Below the pieces are notes generated by a model that searched no databases, was not told where the DNA came from, and saw only the letters and a list, made by a program, of their open reading frames with translations. A program made the translations under genes and the position numbers. This document shows, one piece after another, positions 1 through 9,286 of a stretch of DNA of 64,000 bases. Positions within the stretch are counted from its first letter, which is position 1. Every line of letters starts with the position of its first letter. Source of the stretch: Phytoactinopolyspora mesophila (lineage in GTDB: Bacteria; Actinomycetota; Actinomycetes; Jiangellales; Jiangellaceae); contig NZ_WLZY01000002.1 of NCBI RefSeq assembly GCF_010122465.1, forward strand, positions 261,076 to 325,075, given 5' to 3'.

Positions 1-1034
1 GACCGCCGCCGGCCGCCCTGGAGTTGCTCGGTAGCAAGACATCGGCACGTGCCACGATGTCTGAAGCCGGTCTGCCGCTGTTGCCTGGGAGCCGGGAATA
101 TCTGGATCCGGATTCAGCGCTGGACTTGGCCTGGAGCATCGGATTCCCGGTGATCGTGAAAGCCGCCGCTGGCGGCGGCGGGCTGGGCATGCATGTCGTC
201 CACGAGCCTGAGCGGTTTATCGACGAGTATCTCTCGACGAGCTCTACGGCGGGGATGCTCTTCGGCGACCGCCAGGTCTATGTCGAGAAGTACCTGGAGC
301 CGGCCCGGCATGTGGAGATCCAAGTCCTGTGTGACGCCTACGGCAACGCCGTTCACTTGGGTACGAGAGACTGTACCCTTCAGCGGCGGCATCAGAAGCT
401 GGTCGAAGAGGCACCGGCTCCTCGGCTGCCGCTAGAGCTTCTCGAAGAGATGGGCGAGGCGGCATGCCGTGGCGCCGTGAAAGCCGGATTTCAGGGTGCA
501 GGTACCTTTGAGTTCCTGGTGGGCGACGCTGGCCGCTTCTACTTCCTGGAAGTCAACTGCCGGATCCAAGTCGAGCATCCCGTGACCGAAATGGTGACGG
601 GGATCGATCTTGTCCAGGAACAGATGCGTATCGCCGGCGGCGCTCCTCTGAGCATCCGCCAGTGTGATGTGAAGCTCGATGGAGTGGCGATCGAATGCAG
701 AATCAATGCCGAGGACCCGAAGCGTGGATTCACCCCGGCACCCGGAACGATCCAGGAGTGGGTGCCATCGGCGGGCCCTTTCGTGCGGGTGGACAGCCAT
801 GTTCGGCCCGGGTACACCGTGCCGCCGGAATACGATTCGCTCCTCGCCAAACTCATCGTCTGGGCCCCGGACCGCGCCGGCGCGATCGTTAGGATGAAGC
901 GAGCCCTGAGCGAGTTTCATGTTGCCGGACCGGGGATCGAGACCACGCGAGAGTTCCTGATGGAACTGATTGAACACCCCTACTTCCACACCGCTGATCA
1001 CAGCACATCACTTGTGGAGGCGCTGACATCTTGA
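1..1034 (+). CDS. accC: Biotin carboxylase subunit of an acyl-CoA carboxylase, 5' truncated
   Basis: The reading frame is open from the left edge (codons from base 3) to a TGA at 1032-1034, so the first ~110 residues of a ~450-residue protein lie outside the window. It would carboxylate biotin on BCCP with ATP and bicarbonate for malonyl-CoA or related acyl-CoA synthesis in the cytoplasm. Visible ATP-grasp landmarks are the glycine-rich loop (VKAAAGGGGLGMHV), EKYLEPARHVEIQVL, the RDCTLQRRHQKLVEEAP segment and the metal/ATP site FLEVNCRIQVEHPVTEMV. The C-terminal biotin carboxylase domain follows (YDSLLAKLIVWAPDR). The usual NTRLQVEH is NCRIQVEH here, a mild variation. No carboxyltransferase or BCCP gene follows. 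The next gene is convergent, so this is the last gene of its operon. Confidence 0.93.
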   Translation, partial: PPPAALELLGSKTSARATMSEAGLPLLPGSREYLDPDSALDLAWSIGFPVIVKAAAGGGGLGMHVVHEPERFIDEYLSTSSTAGMLFGDRQVYVEKYLEPARHVEIQVLCDAYGNAVHLGTRDCTLQRRHQKLVEEAPAPRLPLELLEEMGEAACRGAVKAGFQGAGTFEFLVGDAGRFYFLEVNCRIQVEHPVTEMVTGIDLVQEQMRIAGGAPLSIRQCDVKLDGVAIECRINAEDPKRGFTPAPGTIQEWVPSAGPFVRVDSHVRPGYTVPPEYDSLLAKLIVWAPDRAGAIVRMKRALSEFHVAGPGIETTREFLMELIEHPYFHTADHSTSLVEALTS

Positions 1035-1126
1035 CGCATGCCCGGGACCCGGGCCGGATTTTCCCACCGTCAAAGGTCCCGAGCACATCAAGGCCGAGCG
1101 TCACACCCCCTCGGTACCGGCTGCGG

Positions 1127-1930
1127 TCACCCGTGGCGCTTGGTGACAAACTCGAGGAGTTCGCGCAGGTCGTACCGGACCTGGGCGGCGCGGCCGTAAC
1201 GGGTGAGTTTGCCGCGGCTAGCCCATTTGCGGATAGTGGCATTCGGAACTCCGGCGACCAAGGCGGCCATCTCCGTCGTCAGCAGCGGGCCCGCTCCCGG
1301 ATCGGCGTCCGGCCGGAGCAGCGGCGAGTTCAGCGCGGCACACCGGCCGTGCCGGACGCCCGCCGCGGGGCCGGCGACGTCGGCCAGGCGGCGCTCTTGG
1401 CTGTAGGTGCACCGCACCTGGTAGTCGGCGGGCATCTGGCTGCGCGTGGTCACATGCGCGGTACCGTCGCAGTCACGCTCGTGGCACGGCCCGATCTGGA
1501 GCCGGACGCTCGCATCCGGTTCCATGACGCGCTGTGCGGCCGTGGCCACTTCGTGTATCTCGCTCACCAGATCACCAGCGGCGGGATGGTCGGACAGCCA
1601 GTCGAGCTGTGTCAAGAGAAACTCGGAGAGCGAGCGTACGCTTCGTTCGGGCCGGGAACTCAACTCCCTTTCGTCGACGACGAGGCCGGCCCAGGACGCG
1701 AGAATGGACATGATGTCCTCGCGGGCGGACAGCGCGGCTTGGTTCAAGCCCGGAGAACCGCCGCGGGTGCCACCGCGAACCCGCTCCGAGATAGGTCGAT
1801 GTCGCTGGGCGAGCATGGCTTCGCACTGCTTGAACAGCGCGGGTAGGGCGCTGAGCTCTTGTGCGGTCTGGTCATAGCATGCCGGACAGATCCTGATCCC
1901 ACCGAAACCACAAGACGTTTCACATGTCAT
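1127..1930 (-). CDS. OvmZ-like protein with N-terminal cysteine cluster and C-terminal MerR-type HTH
   Basis: This encodes 267 residues. The N-terminus carries a cysteine cluster (MTCETSCGFGGIRICPACYDQ) that could bind zinc. The last ~60 residues form a helix-turn-helix of excisionase/MerR style (LLTTEMAALVAGVPNATIRKWASRGKL). The middle holds further Cys/His pairs (GPCHERDCDGTAHV, RCTYSQERR). I recall similar actinomycete proteins being called OvmZ, often without known function, so this is a probable DNA-binding regulator rather than an enzyme. The start ATG at 1930 faces a 650-base AT-richer intergenic region shared with the divergent SARP gene, so joint control is possible. Function is inferred only from the fold-level motif. 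Confidence 0.75.
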   Translation of the reverse strand: MTCETSCGFGGIRICPACYDQTAQELSALPALFKQCEAMLAQRHRPISERVRGGTRGGSPGLNQAALSAREDIMSILASWAGLVVDERELSSRPERSVRSLSEFLLTQLDWLSDHPAAGDLVSEIHEVATAAQRVMEPDASVRLQIGPCHERDCDGTAHVTTRSQMPADYQVRCTYSQERRLADVAGPAAGVRHGRCAALNSPLLRPDADPGAGPLLTTEMAALVAGVPNATIRKWASRGKLTRYGRAAQVRYDLRELLEFVTKRHG

Positions 1931-2584
1931 GGCCCCTCCAAACGAGCTTCGTTCTTAGCAAGGTTTTCTCGCTGCGTGCCCTCCCTCTCGGAACCTCGTT
2001 CAGCTCGCTCGTGCGCACACGACCGCCCTACTGAGCGAGCACAGATGAAATTGGCGCCATCAGGGCGCTGAAGGTTGTTCGACGAGACGCTGAGAATTAA
2101 CGTATCGCTTGGAATCAAAACCTACTTTTCATTTACCTCCGTTCTTGAGGTCGCTGCATTAGACAGTAATGGGCCGGTGTTGCAAATCCGTTGACAAACC
2201 GTTGACATGGCGCGACCTGCAGAAAGGCAGATTTGCTCCACATTCTGAGACTGGTGATGCCGGGCAGGTGAGCGTGACCGGTCCACATGCCGTGCTGTCA
2301 GCTGGGGGTTCGCGGCTCATCCGGACTTCCTGCCGCGTTCATGGGTGATGACCCGTCATCCATAGGTGAATCACCTGGACCTGGTATGACGTGTCACGGT
2401 TTCGGACGTCCAGGTTGACTAATCTGTCAGCGTTCGTCCGTGTATACCGTGAATATCCCGATGTCGACTACCATCGCCGAAATGTCGACGGTCATGAACG
2501 GGGAGCGAAGTGGCGAGCAGTACAGCTAGTCATCCCTGGATGGCTCCGCATGATGGGCGAAGTTGATCGCGATCGGAGAATTCA
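1931..2584. other. Intergenic region between divergent regulators
   Basis: These 654 bases separate the OvmZ-like gene and the SARP gene. They are visibly AT-richer than the flanks around 2090-2215, as expected for divergent promoters. Two copies of ATGTCGAC occur at 2461-2468 and 2482-2489, upstream of the SARP start. Direct repeats of roughly this spacing are typical of SARP binding, but two octamers alone are weak evidence. Short open frames here have poor third-position GC, and I see no convincing gene. Confidence 0.5.
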
Positions 2585-5410
2585 ATGGCAGTGGAGTTCA
2601 ACATCCTCGGGCCCGTCGAGATCATCGCGCCGGATGTGACGTTGTCCCTGCCACGTCGCCGTGAGCGTTGCCTGCTAGCTGTGTTGCTATGGGAAGTCAA
2701 CCGGATCGTCCCGGCCGGGCGGCTGGCCGAGTTGCTGTGGGATGGCCACCCGCCGGCGGCCGCGCGTCCCACCCTGAGTAGTCATGTCTCGCGTCTGCGG
2801 GCCGCGCTCGCCGGGTTGGCAGCGGATGGGGAAGGCGTCGAGCTAGAGTCCGCGAATGGGGGCTACCGGATGATCGCGGACCCCCAGTCGATAGATGCAC
2901 ACCGCTTTCGTGCGCTCGTGGACCGGGCCGTGGCGGAGGATCACCCATACGACAGGATCAACCAGCTGCGCACCGCCTTGGAGTTGTGGCGTGGCCCGGT
3001 CGCCGACAATGCCGCGAGTGAATGGCTGCGTGACCGGCTCTTCGCCGACTTGGAGGAGCAGCGCCTGACCGCGTTCGAGTGGATGACCAGTGACGGTCTG
3101 TCGATGGGGTGTGTCAAGGTTCTGCCTGACCTCGCGCGTACCGTGAACGCCAACCCTGGACACGAGCGCCTGGTGGGCTTGTTCATGCGGGCGCTTTGCC
3201 AGGCGGGCCGCAAGGTAGAGGCGCTTGATGTCTATGACCGCACACGTGCCTATCTCACCGGTGAGCTCGGACTTGATCCGGGCCGTGCGTTGCGCGAGCT
3301 GCACCAGTCGATCCTCCGCGACGATCTTCAAGTTGCCCGCCACGGACAGCGCATCGTCGGGCATTTCCCGGTGCCTCGGCAACTGCCCGCGGGCATGGTG
3401 GGTTTTGCGGGTCGGACCGTTGAGCTCGAACAACTTGACTCCATCGTGCCGGACGGCGCGCAATCCCAGGTTCCTGGCGCGCTCGCCGTGATCGCCGGGA
3501 TGCCGGGTGTCGGCAAAACGACTTTGGCTGTCCATTGGGCGCAGCGCGTCGCCTCGCGTTTTCCCGATGGTCAGCTCTATATGAACATGCGCGGGTTCGA
3601 CGCCGGGCGCCGATCGGCCAGCACCGTGGAAACACTCCGCGGCTTCCTGTCCGCGCTTGACGTTCCGGTTGAACAGTTGCCGGAGAGCCTGAGCGCGCAG
3701 ATCGGTCTGTATCGGAGCCTCGTCGCGGGCAAACGCCTGCTGATCCTATTGGACAACGTGATGAGCACGGAGCAGGTACGTCCGCTGTTGCCGGGAGCTC
3801 CCGGCTGCGTAGTGGTCGTCACGAGCCGTAACCAGCTGTTTGGGTTGGTGGCGACAGAGGGTGCATATCCGATCATGCTGGATGTCCCTGATGCGGAGGA
3901 TGCTCGGGAGATTTTGGAGCGACGGCTCGGAGCCGAGCGGATCGCGGTCGACGACGGCGCAGCTAACGAGATCGTGGCCCTTTCCGGGCGGCTTCCACTC
4001 GCTTTGACGATCGTGGCTGCGCAGGCCTCGACTCGGCCGTGTCTTCCGCTGAGAGCCCTAGCGGAGGAGCTGCAGGACCCTGGGCGTTTGCTCGATGCGT
4101 GCAGCGATGTCGGGGAGGACGTCGACATTCGCGCGGTGTACTCGGGCTCGTACCAAACCCTCAGTCCAGAATCGGCGCGGCTGTTCCGACTGCTCAGCTT
4201 GCACGTGGGTCCCGACGTGTCGGTACCGGTCGCGGTCAGCCTGACACGCGCAACGGTGGCAAACGTGCGACGGGCGCTGGCCGAGTTGGCCCGTGGACAC
4301 CTGGTGGTCGAGAGTTCCCCGGGCCGTTTTGGCTTGCACATTCTGACTCACGCGTATGCGGCGGAGTTGCTGACCAGCATCGAAAAGGAGGCGGAGGTGT
4401 CGGCGGCCCGTGAGTGCATGCTCGAGCACTACCTCCACACCGCGTATGCCGGCGCGATGCTGTTACATCCGCACCGTCGTCCCATTGTCTTGACCGGTCC
4501 CCGGTCCGGTGTTCAACCGGAGAAGCTGAGCGCCGACGATGCCCTCGAATGGTTTCGCGCAGAGCGCGAGGTTCTACTAGAGCTCGTTTCACTCGCGGCG
4601 GACCAGAAGTCCGGCGTTGCGCCCTGGCAGTTGGTGTGGGCCATGGCCGGCGCCTTGGAAAGACATGGACGATGGCGGGAACTGGAGGAGGCCTGGCAAC
4701 GGGCTCTCGATGCCGCGCAACAAACCGACGACGTCCCCGGGCAAGCCGTCTGTCATGGGGGTTTGGCCGGTGTGTATATCACGCGCAACTACGTCGAGAA
4801 GGCCCGATCACATGCTGTGCGGGCTCGAGAGATCTTCGACAGGGTCGGCGACCGAGTGGGCAGCGCTCGGTCACTGCTTGATATCGGAGTGGTTATGGAG
4901 CAGTCCGGGCACACAGCCGATGCACTGGAATACCTTCAGCAAGGTCTGCTCGCGTATAAGCGCGAAGGTGACGTGGCAGGCCACGCTCGAGCCCTGACTA
5001 TGATCAGCCGGGTCCATGCCGTGCGGGGCGAGTACCACCTCTCGCTAGAGTGGGGCCGCTCTGCCCTGGCGCTGCTGGAACAGATCAACGACAGGGTGGG
5101 GTACGTTCGAGCCCTGGACAACCTCGGTAGTTCACTGCAGCACGTCGAGGAGTATCCGCTGGCGGCGCACCAACTGGAACGTGCTTTGGAAATAGTTCGA
5201 GAATTGGGGGACAAATACCGCGAGGTCGATGTGCTCGTCCATCTGGGGGACGTGTACTTCGAGATGGGTAAGGCTCAACTTGCGGGTGAGGCCTGGAACT
5301 CCGCGCTCGCCGTGAGCTACGAGATCGGCCGGAAAGACATTGACGGCATTCAATTCAGGGCAGTCGGTCAGGCGGAAGCTGTGCGGTCCCGACATTCTGG
5401 TCGGTCTTGA
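2585..5410 (+). CDS. AfsR/SARP-family transcriptional regulator with NB-ARC ATPase and TPR region
   Basis: This is a cytoplasmic activator of 941 residues. Residues ~1-95 are an OmpR-type winged helix (starts MAVEFNILGPVEI), and ~98-245 are the bacterial transcriptional activation domain. An NB-ARC ATPase spans ~260-560, with Walker A GMPGVGKTTL near residue 305, Walker B LLILLDNV and the GLPLAL-type motif RLPLALTIV. C-terminal TPR-like helices span ~680-920 (repeats around DNLGSSLQHVEEYPLAAHQLERAL). The length and order match AfsR-class proteins, which usually switch on antibiotic clusters or development. The ATG at 2585 is preceded by GGAG with a 6-base gap. No biosynthetic cluster lies nearby, so the target is unknown and the gene may be a global or orphan regulator. 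Confidence 0.92.
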   Translation: MAVEFNILGPVEIIAPDVTLSLPRRRERCLLAVLLWEVNRIVPAGRLAELLWDGHPPAAARPTLSSHVSRLRAALAGLAADGEGVELESANGGYRMIADPQSIDAHRFRALVDRAVAEDHPYDRINQLRTALELWRGPVADNAASEWLRDRLFADLEEQRLTAFEWMTSDGLSMGCVKVLPDLARTVNANPGHERLVGLFMRALCQAGRKVEALDVYDRTRAYLTGELGLDPGRALRELHQSILRDDLQVARHGQRIVGHFPVPRQLPAGMVGFAGRTVELEQLDSIVPDGAQSQVPGALAVIAGMPGVGKTTLAVHWAQRVASRFPDGQLYMNMRGFDAGRRSASTVETLRGFLSALDVPVEQLPESLSAQIGLYRSLVAGKRLLILLDNVMSTEQVRPLLPGAPGCVVVVTSRNQLFGLVATEGAYPIMLDVPDAEDAREILERRLGAERIAVDDGAANEIVALSGRLPLALTIVAAQASTRPCLPLRALAEELQDPGRLLDACSDVGEDVDIRAVYSGSYQTLSPESARLFRLLSLHVGPDVSVPVAVSLTRATVANVRRALAELARGHLVVESSPGRFGLHILTHAYAAELLTSIEKEAEVSAARECMLEHYLHTAYAGAMLLHPHRRPIVLTGPRSGVQPEKLSADDALEWFRAEREVLLELVSLAADQKSGVAPWQLVWAMAGALERHGRWRELEEAWQRALDAAQQTDDVPGQAVCHGGLAGVYITRNYVEKARSHAVRAREIFDRVGDRVGSARSLLDIGVVMEQSGHTADALEYLQQGLLAYKREGDVAGHARALTMISRVHAVRGEYHLSLEWGRSALALLEQINDRVGYVRALDNLGSSLQHVEEYPLAAHQLERALEIVRELGDKYREVDVLVHLGDVYFEMGKAQLAGEAWNSALAVSYEIGRKDIDGIQFRAVGQAEAVRSRHSGRS

Positions 5411-5824
5411 CTGTCGTTCTTCCCGTTTCGCGGGGAATTGCTGAATATATTCGGCATGAAATGCAAAGCCCGCTTATTTGCTGGGTTAGGTTCGAATGGT
5501 GTCCAGGTTTTCATGAACTTCATCCATTCGGCGAAATAAAGGATTTCGATGAGTATGGTCGACGCTCCGAAGTGACGGTTCCAAGACGTGCATCCCCGGG
5601 TGCGGGGAACTGGCGAGCTTGTTTACCGATCAGCCTCCATTATTTGTGTGTTCACGAAGTGAAATAGTGCATACATGCCAGGGCCTTGGCGCGCTGCGCA
5701 GGGGGCCAACTTATCTGGATGGAGGACCACTTTACGTCGGTTCTTGTGAGGCCGCGTAGGGTCTTGGGGACTGTGATGAACGCCCTGTTTGGTGCAACCA
5801 GGTCAGGTTTCGGTGAACTTCGGT
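5411..5824. other. Intergenic region, no convincing gene
   Basis: These 414 bases lie between the SARP stop and the stop of the convergent DinB-like gene. An 86-codon frame starts with a TTGA overlap at the SARP stop (5407-5667), but its third-position GC is low (many ATT, TAT, GAA, CTT codons) and I recognise no motif, so I do not call it. The stretch 5440-5570 is distinctly AT-rich for this genome. No strong hairpin was seen. Confidence 0.4.
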
Positions 5825-6364
5825 CTACTCTCCGGTGGCTCCGTCCACCGACTCTCGCAGGAGGTCGGCGTGGCCGTTGTGGCGCGCGTATTCCTCGATC
5901 ATGTGACACAGGATCCACCTCAGGCTGGGTTCCCTGGCGTCGGACGGCGCCGGCGGGGCGAGTCGGTCCAGTCCGCCGTCGGCCAGCGCCTCATCAACCA
6001 GGGCGCGCGAGCGTTGCACAGCCTCCGACCAGAGTGCGCGGAGCTCCTCCGGGGCGTCGTCGGCCGCCGTGTCCCAGTCCCAGTCGGGGGTCGCATCCCA
6101 GTCGACCGTGTGCCATGGAGGGCCCGCGTCGCGCCCGTGCAACCGCCACGAGAACCATCCGTCCTCGACGCAGGCCATGTGTTTCAGCAGCCCGCCGAGA
6201 GTGATCGACGACGCGCCCACGGTGGCCGTGAGACCCGCCGCGTCCACCCCCGAACATTTCCACGCCAGGGTTGCGCGCTGGTAATCCAGGAACCCCAGCA
6301 GGGTGGCTGTCTCATCGGAGGCCAGCGGAGGCTCCGGGCGCCCATGATCGTCGAGGGTCGTCAT
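5825..6364 (-). CDS. DinB/YfiT-like metal-binding protein
   Basis: With an ATG at 6364 it encodes 179 residues. It fits the DinB-like four-helix bundle family, whose members use three histidines to bind a divalent metal and are often thiol- or stress-linked transferases. Visible features are LGGLLKHMACVEDGWFSWRLHG (first His in the helix before the VEDGW segment) and RWILCHMIEEYARHNGHADLLRE near residue 150-172, which supplies the other histidines in the family's HMxxExxxHxGxxD pattern. No Shine-Dalgarno precedes the ATG. A TACACT box sits 8 bases upstream, so the mRNA is probably leaderless. Longer upstream frames would run through the 6447-6518 inverted repeat and are rejected. Confidence 0.82.
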   Translation of the reverse strand: MTTLDDHGRPEPPLASDETATLLGFLDYQRATLAWKCSGVDAAGLTATVGASSITLGGLLKHMACVEDGWFSWRLHGRDAGPPWHTVDWDATPDWDWDTAADDAPEELRALWSEAVQRSRALVDEALADGGLDRLAPPAPSDAREPSLRWILCHMIEEYARHNGHADLLRESVDGATGE

Positions 6365-6446
6365 GGGAGGTGAGTGTAGGGGCCGCGACACCGGCCCCGC
6401 ACGATCATTTTTCCAGCCGTGCGCCCGTTGCGATGGCCGAATTCCT

Positions 6447-6518
6447 CGACTTTGATACCGCCAGGTGGTGTTCATGGCAGCTACGGACCGTGAACACCAC
6501 CTGGCGGTATCAAAGTCG
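6447..6518. repeat. Perfect 28-bp inverted repeat (CCAGGTG family, copy 1)
   Basis: The arms 6447-6474 and 6491-6518 are exact reverse complements around a 16-base loop. The core reads ATACCGCCAGGTG. The element lies between divergent genes (DinB-like and hydrolase), so it is not a simple terminator. A second member occurs at 21307-21382, with two stem positions changed on both arms. Confidence 0.95.
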
Positions 6519-6601
6519 CGCCGACGCCGCCGTTCCGGTGAGTTTTCGGAGCGCGGCGAGTCGGGAAGGGTAGGTATCGAGACCACTCCCGAGGAGTCAC
6601 C

Positions 6602-7474
6602 ATGACCGAGCCGCAGACCCACACCTTGGACGTACCCGGCGCCGTACTCCATTACGACGTCCGGACCAACGAATCCAGCGCCGATCCGGTGCTGATGTTG
6701 ATCGGATCGCCCATGGGCGCGGCCGGATTCGGCACGCTGGCCGGCCATTTCACCGACCGCACCGTGGTCACCTACGACCCGCGTGGGGTCGAACGCAGTA
6801 AGCGCACCGACGGCGCGGCGGAAACCACACCCGCCGAGCATGCGGATGATCTGCACCGGCTGATCTCGGCGTTGGGCGCCGGGCCGGTCGACATCTTCGC
6901 CAGCAGTGGCGGTGCCGTCAACGCACTGGTGCTGGTGTCACGGCACCCGGAGATGGTCCGCACACTCGTTGCTCACGAGCCGCCTGCGGCACAGGTGCTG
7001 CCGGATCGCGAGGAAGTGCTGGCCGCGTGTGCGGGAATCGGCCAGACCTACCAGCAAAGCGGCTTCGGCCCGGCGATGACGAAGTTCATCGCGCTGGTCG
7101 GCTATCCAGGCCCGCTCCCGGCCGGGTTCGCCGACCAGCCCGCTCCGGATCCGGCCGGCTTTGGGCTGCCGGCCCACGACGACGGAAGCCGCAACGACCC
7201 GTTGGTAGGACAGAACATCGTTACCTGCACCCACTACCAGCATGACTTTGACGCCCTGCAAGCGGCGCCCACGCGGCTCGTGATCGCGACGGGAACGGAG
7301 TCGGAGGGGCAGATGGCGTATCGCGCCGCGGTGGCGATGGCCGAGCGGCTCGGCACGACGCCGATGGCGTTCCCCGGCGACCACGCCGGTTTTCTCGGTG
7401 GCGAGTACGGCATGACCGGGAAGCCGGACGAGTTCGGCGCTGTGTTACGCGAGGTCCTCACCCAGCGGAGCTGA
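6602..7474 (+). CDS. Alpha/beta hydrolase
   Basis: This encodes 290 residues and has GAGGAG seven bases before the ATG. The fold is recognisable from the early strand LMLIGSPMGAAGFG (oxyanion region), TVVTYDPRGVERS, a nucleophile elbow-like DIFASSGGAVNALVL with serine in a S-S-G-G context, and a late FPGDHAGFLGG supplying the catalytic histidine. It is likely a soluble esterase or lyase-type hydrolase of unknown substrate. It is monocistronic: an inverted repeat lies upstream and the convergent small membrane gene lies downstream. Confidence 0.85.
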   Translation: MTEPQTHTLDVPGAVLHYDVRTNESSADPVLMLIGSPMGAAGFGTLAGHFTDRTVVTYDPRGVERSKRTDGAAETTPAEHADDLHRLISALGAGPVDIFASSGGAVNALVLVSRHPEMVRTLVAHEPPAAQVLPDREEVLAACAGIGQTYQQSGFGPAMTKFIALVGYPGPLPAGFADQPAPDPAGFGLPAHDDGSRNDPLVGQNIVTCTHYQHDFDALQAAPTRLVIATGTESEGQMAYRAAVAMAERLGTTPMAFPGDHAGFLGGEYGMTGKPDEFGAVLREVLTQRS

Positions 7475-7526
7475 ACGCTCGGCAACGGCGTTGCCCGCGA
7501 GCCTGGTGCAGCCTTCTTTATGGCTC

Positions 7527-7820
7527 TTATTCTTCGTCGTTGCCCGGGCCCTCATCTTCCCGCAGCTGCCCAAGTGCAGGACCTGGCCGCTCGGCGCGGT
7601 GCGGGCGTCGTGCGCGTCCGTAGGTGAGGGCCCACACCGCGCCGATGATGATCGCCAGGCCGATCCAGGCGCCGAGCACAACGAGGATGACCGGGGCGTT
7701 GCTGGCAAGCCATGACGCTACCGCGGCACGAGTGGTCTCATCTGGCGCCGGCGAAATCGGGCCGACGAGCAAGGTGGCGATGAGAACGAGCGACGTCGCG
7801 CTGAGCTGGTTGCGGGGCAA
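7527..7820 (-). CDS. Small two-helix membrane protein
   Basis: I place the start at a TTG (7818-7820) because GGAG sits 7-8 bases upstream. A longer frame from 7919 would overlap the tRNA-Asn gene. The product has 97 residues. It has an N-terminal hydrophobic segment (SATSLVLIATLLVGPIS), a second helix (VILVVLGAWIGLAIIIGAVWAL), and a basic then acidic cytoplasmic tail (GRARRPHRAERP ... EDEGPGNDEE). No family is recognised. It ends 53 bases from the convergent hydrolase. Third-position GC is high, which supports coding. Confidence 0.5.
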   Translation of the reverse strand: MPRNQLSATSLVLIATLLVGPISPAPDETTRAAVASWLASNAPVILVVLGAWIGLAIIIGAVWALTYGRARRPHRAERPGPALGQLREDEGPGNDEE

Positions 7821-7907
7821 TGAGGGTCTCCGGCATACGTGTACATCCAGAGGCGTACCGAGCCCCCGGTCGGCTCTGGGGTCGACCGTTTCCCCTGGCG
7901 GATCGCG

Positions 7908-7983
7908 TGGCTCCCGCACCTGGACTCGAACCAGGAACCCTCTGATTAACAGTCAGATGCTCTGCCAATTGAGCTATGCGGGA
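7908..7983 (-). tRNA. tRNA-Asn (GTT)
   Basis: The reverse strand folds as a cloverleaf of 76 nt. The acceptor stem pairs TCCCGCA with TGCGGGA, and the discriminator base is G. The anticodon loop CTGTTAA gives anticodon GTT, and the T-loop is GGTTCGAGTCC. A CCA end is encoded at 7908-7910. Confidence 0.96.
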
Positions 7984-8284
7984 CCGGAAGATGTGAAACA
8001 TCAACCGACGCAGAAGGTTACCAGGAAGTGCGCCCTACTTCCCAATCGGCACCCGCTCGCGGCGCCGGAAGGGGGCCGAGTGGACAACAGTGGAGGACAA
8101 GACGTAAGAATGTCAGGACAAAGTATTGACGAAGGACTGTTCACGGAGCAGACTCACAGGCAACTCGCGGTCACGCGGACGGGTCGGATCCGGCCCATCG
8201 GCCGGCGAGGGACAAGTGGGTAGACCGGGATCGCGCCAGCGGTCGATCCGGGTTGTCCAGCACGCCACGGATAGGAGCGGCAGC
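7984..8284 (+). promoter_or_regulatory. Leader and probable promoter of the inositol operon
   Basis: No gene is evident between the tRNA and the first dehydrogenase. A possible promoter is TTGACG at 8126-8131 with CAGACT 17 bases later (8149-8154), which would give a ~125-base leader. The -35 is good and the -10 is mediocre. No regulator gene of IolR type lies beside it. Confidence 0.35.
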
Positions 8285-9286
8285 ATGCGGATCGGGTTAG
8301 TCGGCGTCGGGCGCATTGGGGCGTCTCACGCCCAGGTGGTCCGGGATCATCCCGACGTCGGCGACGTAGTTGTGGCTGACGTCGATGCGGCTCGGGCGGC
8401 CAAGGTCGCAGCCGAACTGGGAATCCGTGCCGTCGATACGCCGGAGGCGGCATACCGGGACGTCGACGCCATCGTGATCGCGGCGGCCACATCCGCTCAT
8501 GCCGAACTGATCATCAGCGCCGCCCGCCAGGGCTTGCCCGTCTTTTGCGAAAAGCCGGTAGCGCCCGATGTCGCCGGCACGGTACGCGTGGTAGATGAGA
8601 TCGAGCGGGCGGGGATTCCGAACCAGATCGGCTTCATGCGCCGTTTCGATACCGGTTACGCGGCCGCGCGAGAGGCGTTGCGGTCCGGTGCTCTCGGTGA
8701 GTTGCGGCGGGTGCACATGGTGACCGCCGACGCCGAGCCGCCGCCGGCGGCCTATGTCCCGCACTCCGGTGGCATCTTCCGCGACTGCCATGTGCACGAT
8801 TTCGACATCCTGCGCTGGGTGACCGGCCGTGAGGTCGCCGAGATCTACGCATTGGGTGCCAACCGCGGCGCCTCATATTTCGCCGAGGCGAACGACGTCG
8901 ACGAGTCCGCCGCGCTCCTGACCCTCGATGACGGCACTATCGCCACCGCGCAGGGTTCGCGCTACAACGGCGCCGGCTACGACGTGCGCATGGAACTGGC
9001 CGGGACCGAGGCCACGTATGCGGTTGGCCTCGACGACCACACGGCGGTCGTGTCGGCCGAATCCGGCGTCAGCTTCCCGGGTGGTGAGCCGTACCGGGAG
9101 TTCTGGTCCCGGTTCCTGCCCGCTTATCAGGCAGAGATCAACACGTTCATCGAAGTGGCCGCTGGCAGACAGGCGAGCCCTTGCACCGCCGCCGACGCGC
9201 TCGAGAGCTTCTATGTCGCCGAAGCCGCCACCCGCTCGCGGACTGAGCACCGCCCGGTGCGCGTGGAGGAGGTCCGGATAGCGTGA
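8285..9286 (+). CDS. Gfo/Idh/MocA oxidoreductase, probable inositol 2-dehydrogenase
   Basis: This encodes 333 residues and is the first gene of the inositol operon. It has an N-terminal Rossmann domain (MRIGLVGVGRIGASHAQVV), the family's lysine motif in FCEKPVAPD, and the catalytic Asp/His helix GIFRDCHVHDFDILRWV. It would oxidise myo- or scyllo-inositol (or a related polyol) with NAD(P)+. The ATG at 8285 follows GGAG by nine bases; a longer in-frame extension upstream has no family similarity. It overlaps iolC by GTGA. A second Gfo/Idh gene (16632-17654) closes the operon, so the two probably handle different inositol stereoisomers. Confidence 0.88.
   Translation: MRIGLVGVGRIGASHAQVVRDHPDVGDVVVADVDAARAAKVAAELGIRAVDTPEAAYRDVDAIVIAAATSAHAELIISAARQGLPVFCEKPVAPDVAGTVRVVDEIERAGIPNQIGFMRRFDTGYAAAREALRSGALGELRRVHMVTADAEPPPAAYVPHSGGIFRDCHVHDFDILRWVTGREVAEIYALGANRGASYFAEANDVDESAALLTLDDGTIATAQGSRYNGAGYDVRMELAGTEATYAVGLDDHTAVVSAESGVSFPGGEPYREFWSRFLPAYQAEINTFIEVAAGRQASPCTAADALESFYVAEAATRSRTEHRPVRVEEVRIA

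Noticed and set aside
2585-5410. Secondary-metabolite gene cluster around the SARP regulator
   Set aside because: No polyketide, peptide, terpene or lanthipeptide enzymes are nearby. The neighbours are a carboxylase subunit, a DinB-like protein and a hydrolase.
5407-5667. 86-codon frame after the SARP gene, starting with a TTGA overlap
   Set aside because: Third-position GC is low, no domain or hydrophobic pattern is recognisable and no Shine-Dalgarno is seen. It is more likely AT-rich spacer than a gene.
6365-6856. N-terminal extension of the DinB-like protein to 343 residues
   Set aside because: The added part runs through the 28-bp inverted repeat and antisense to the hydrolase start. 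The family begins near the internal Met.
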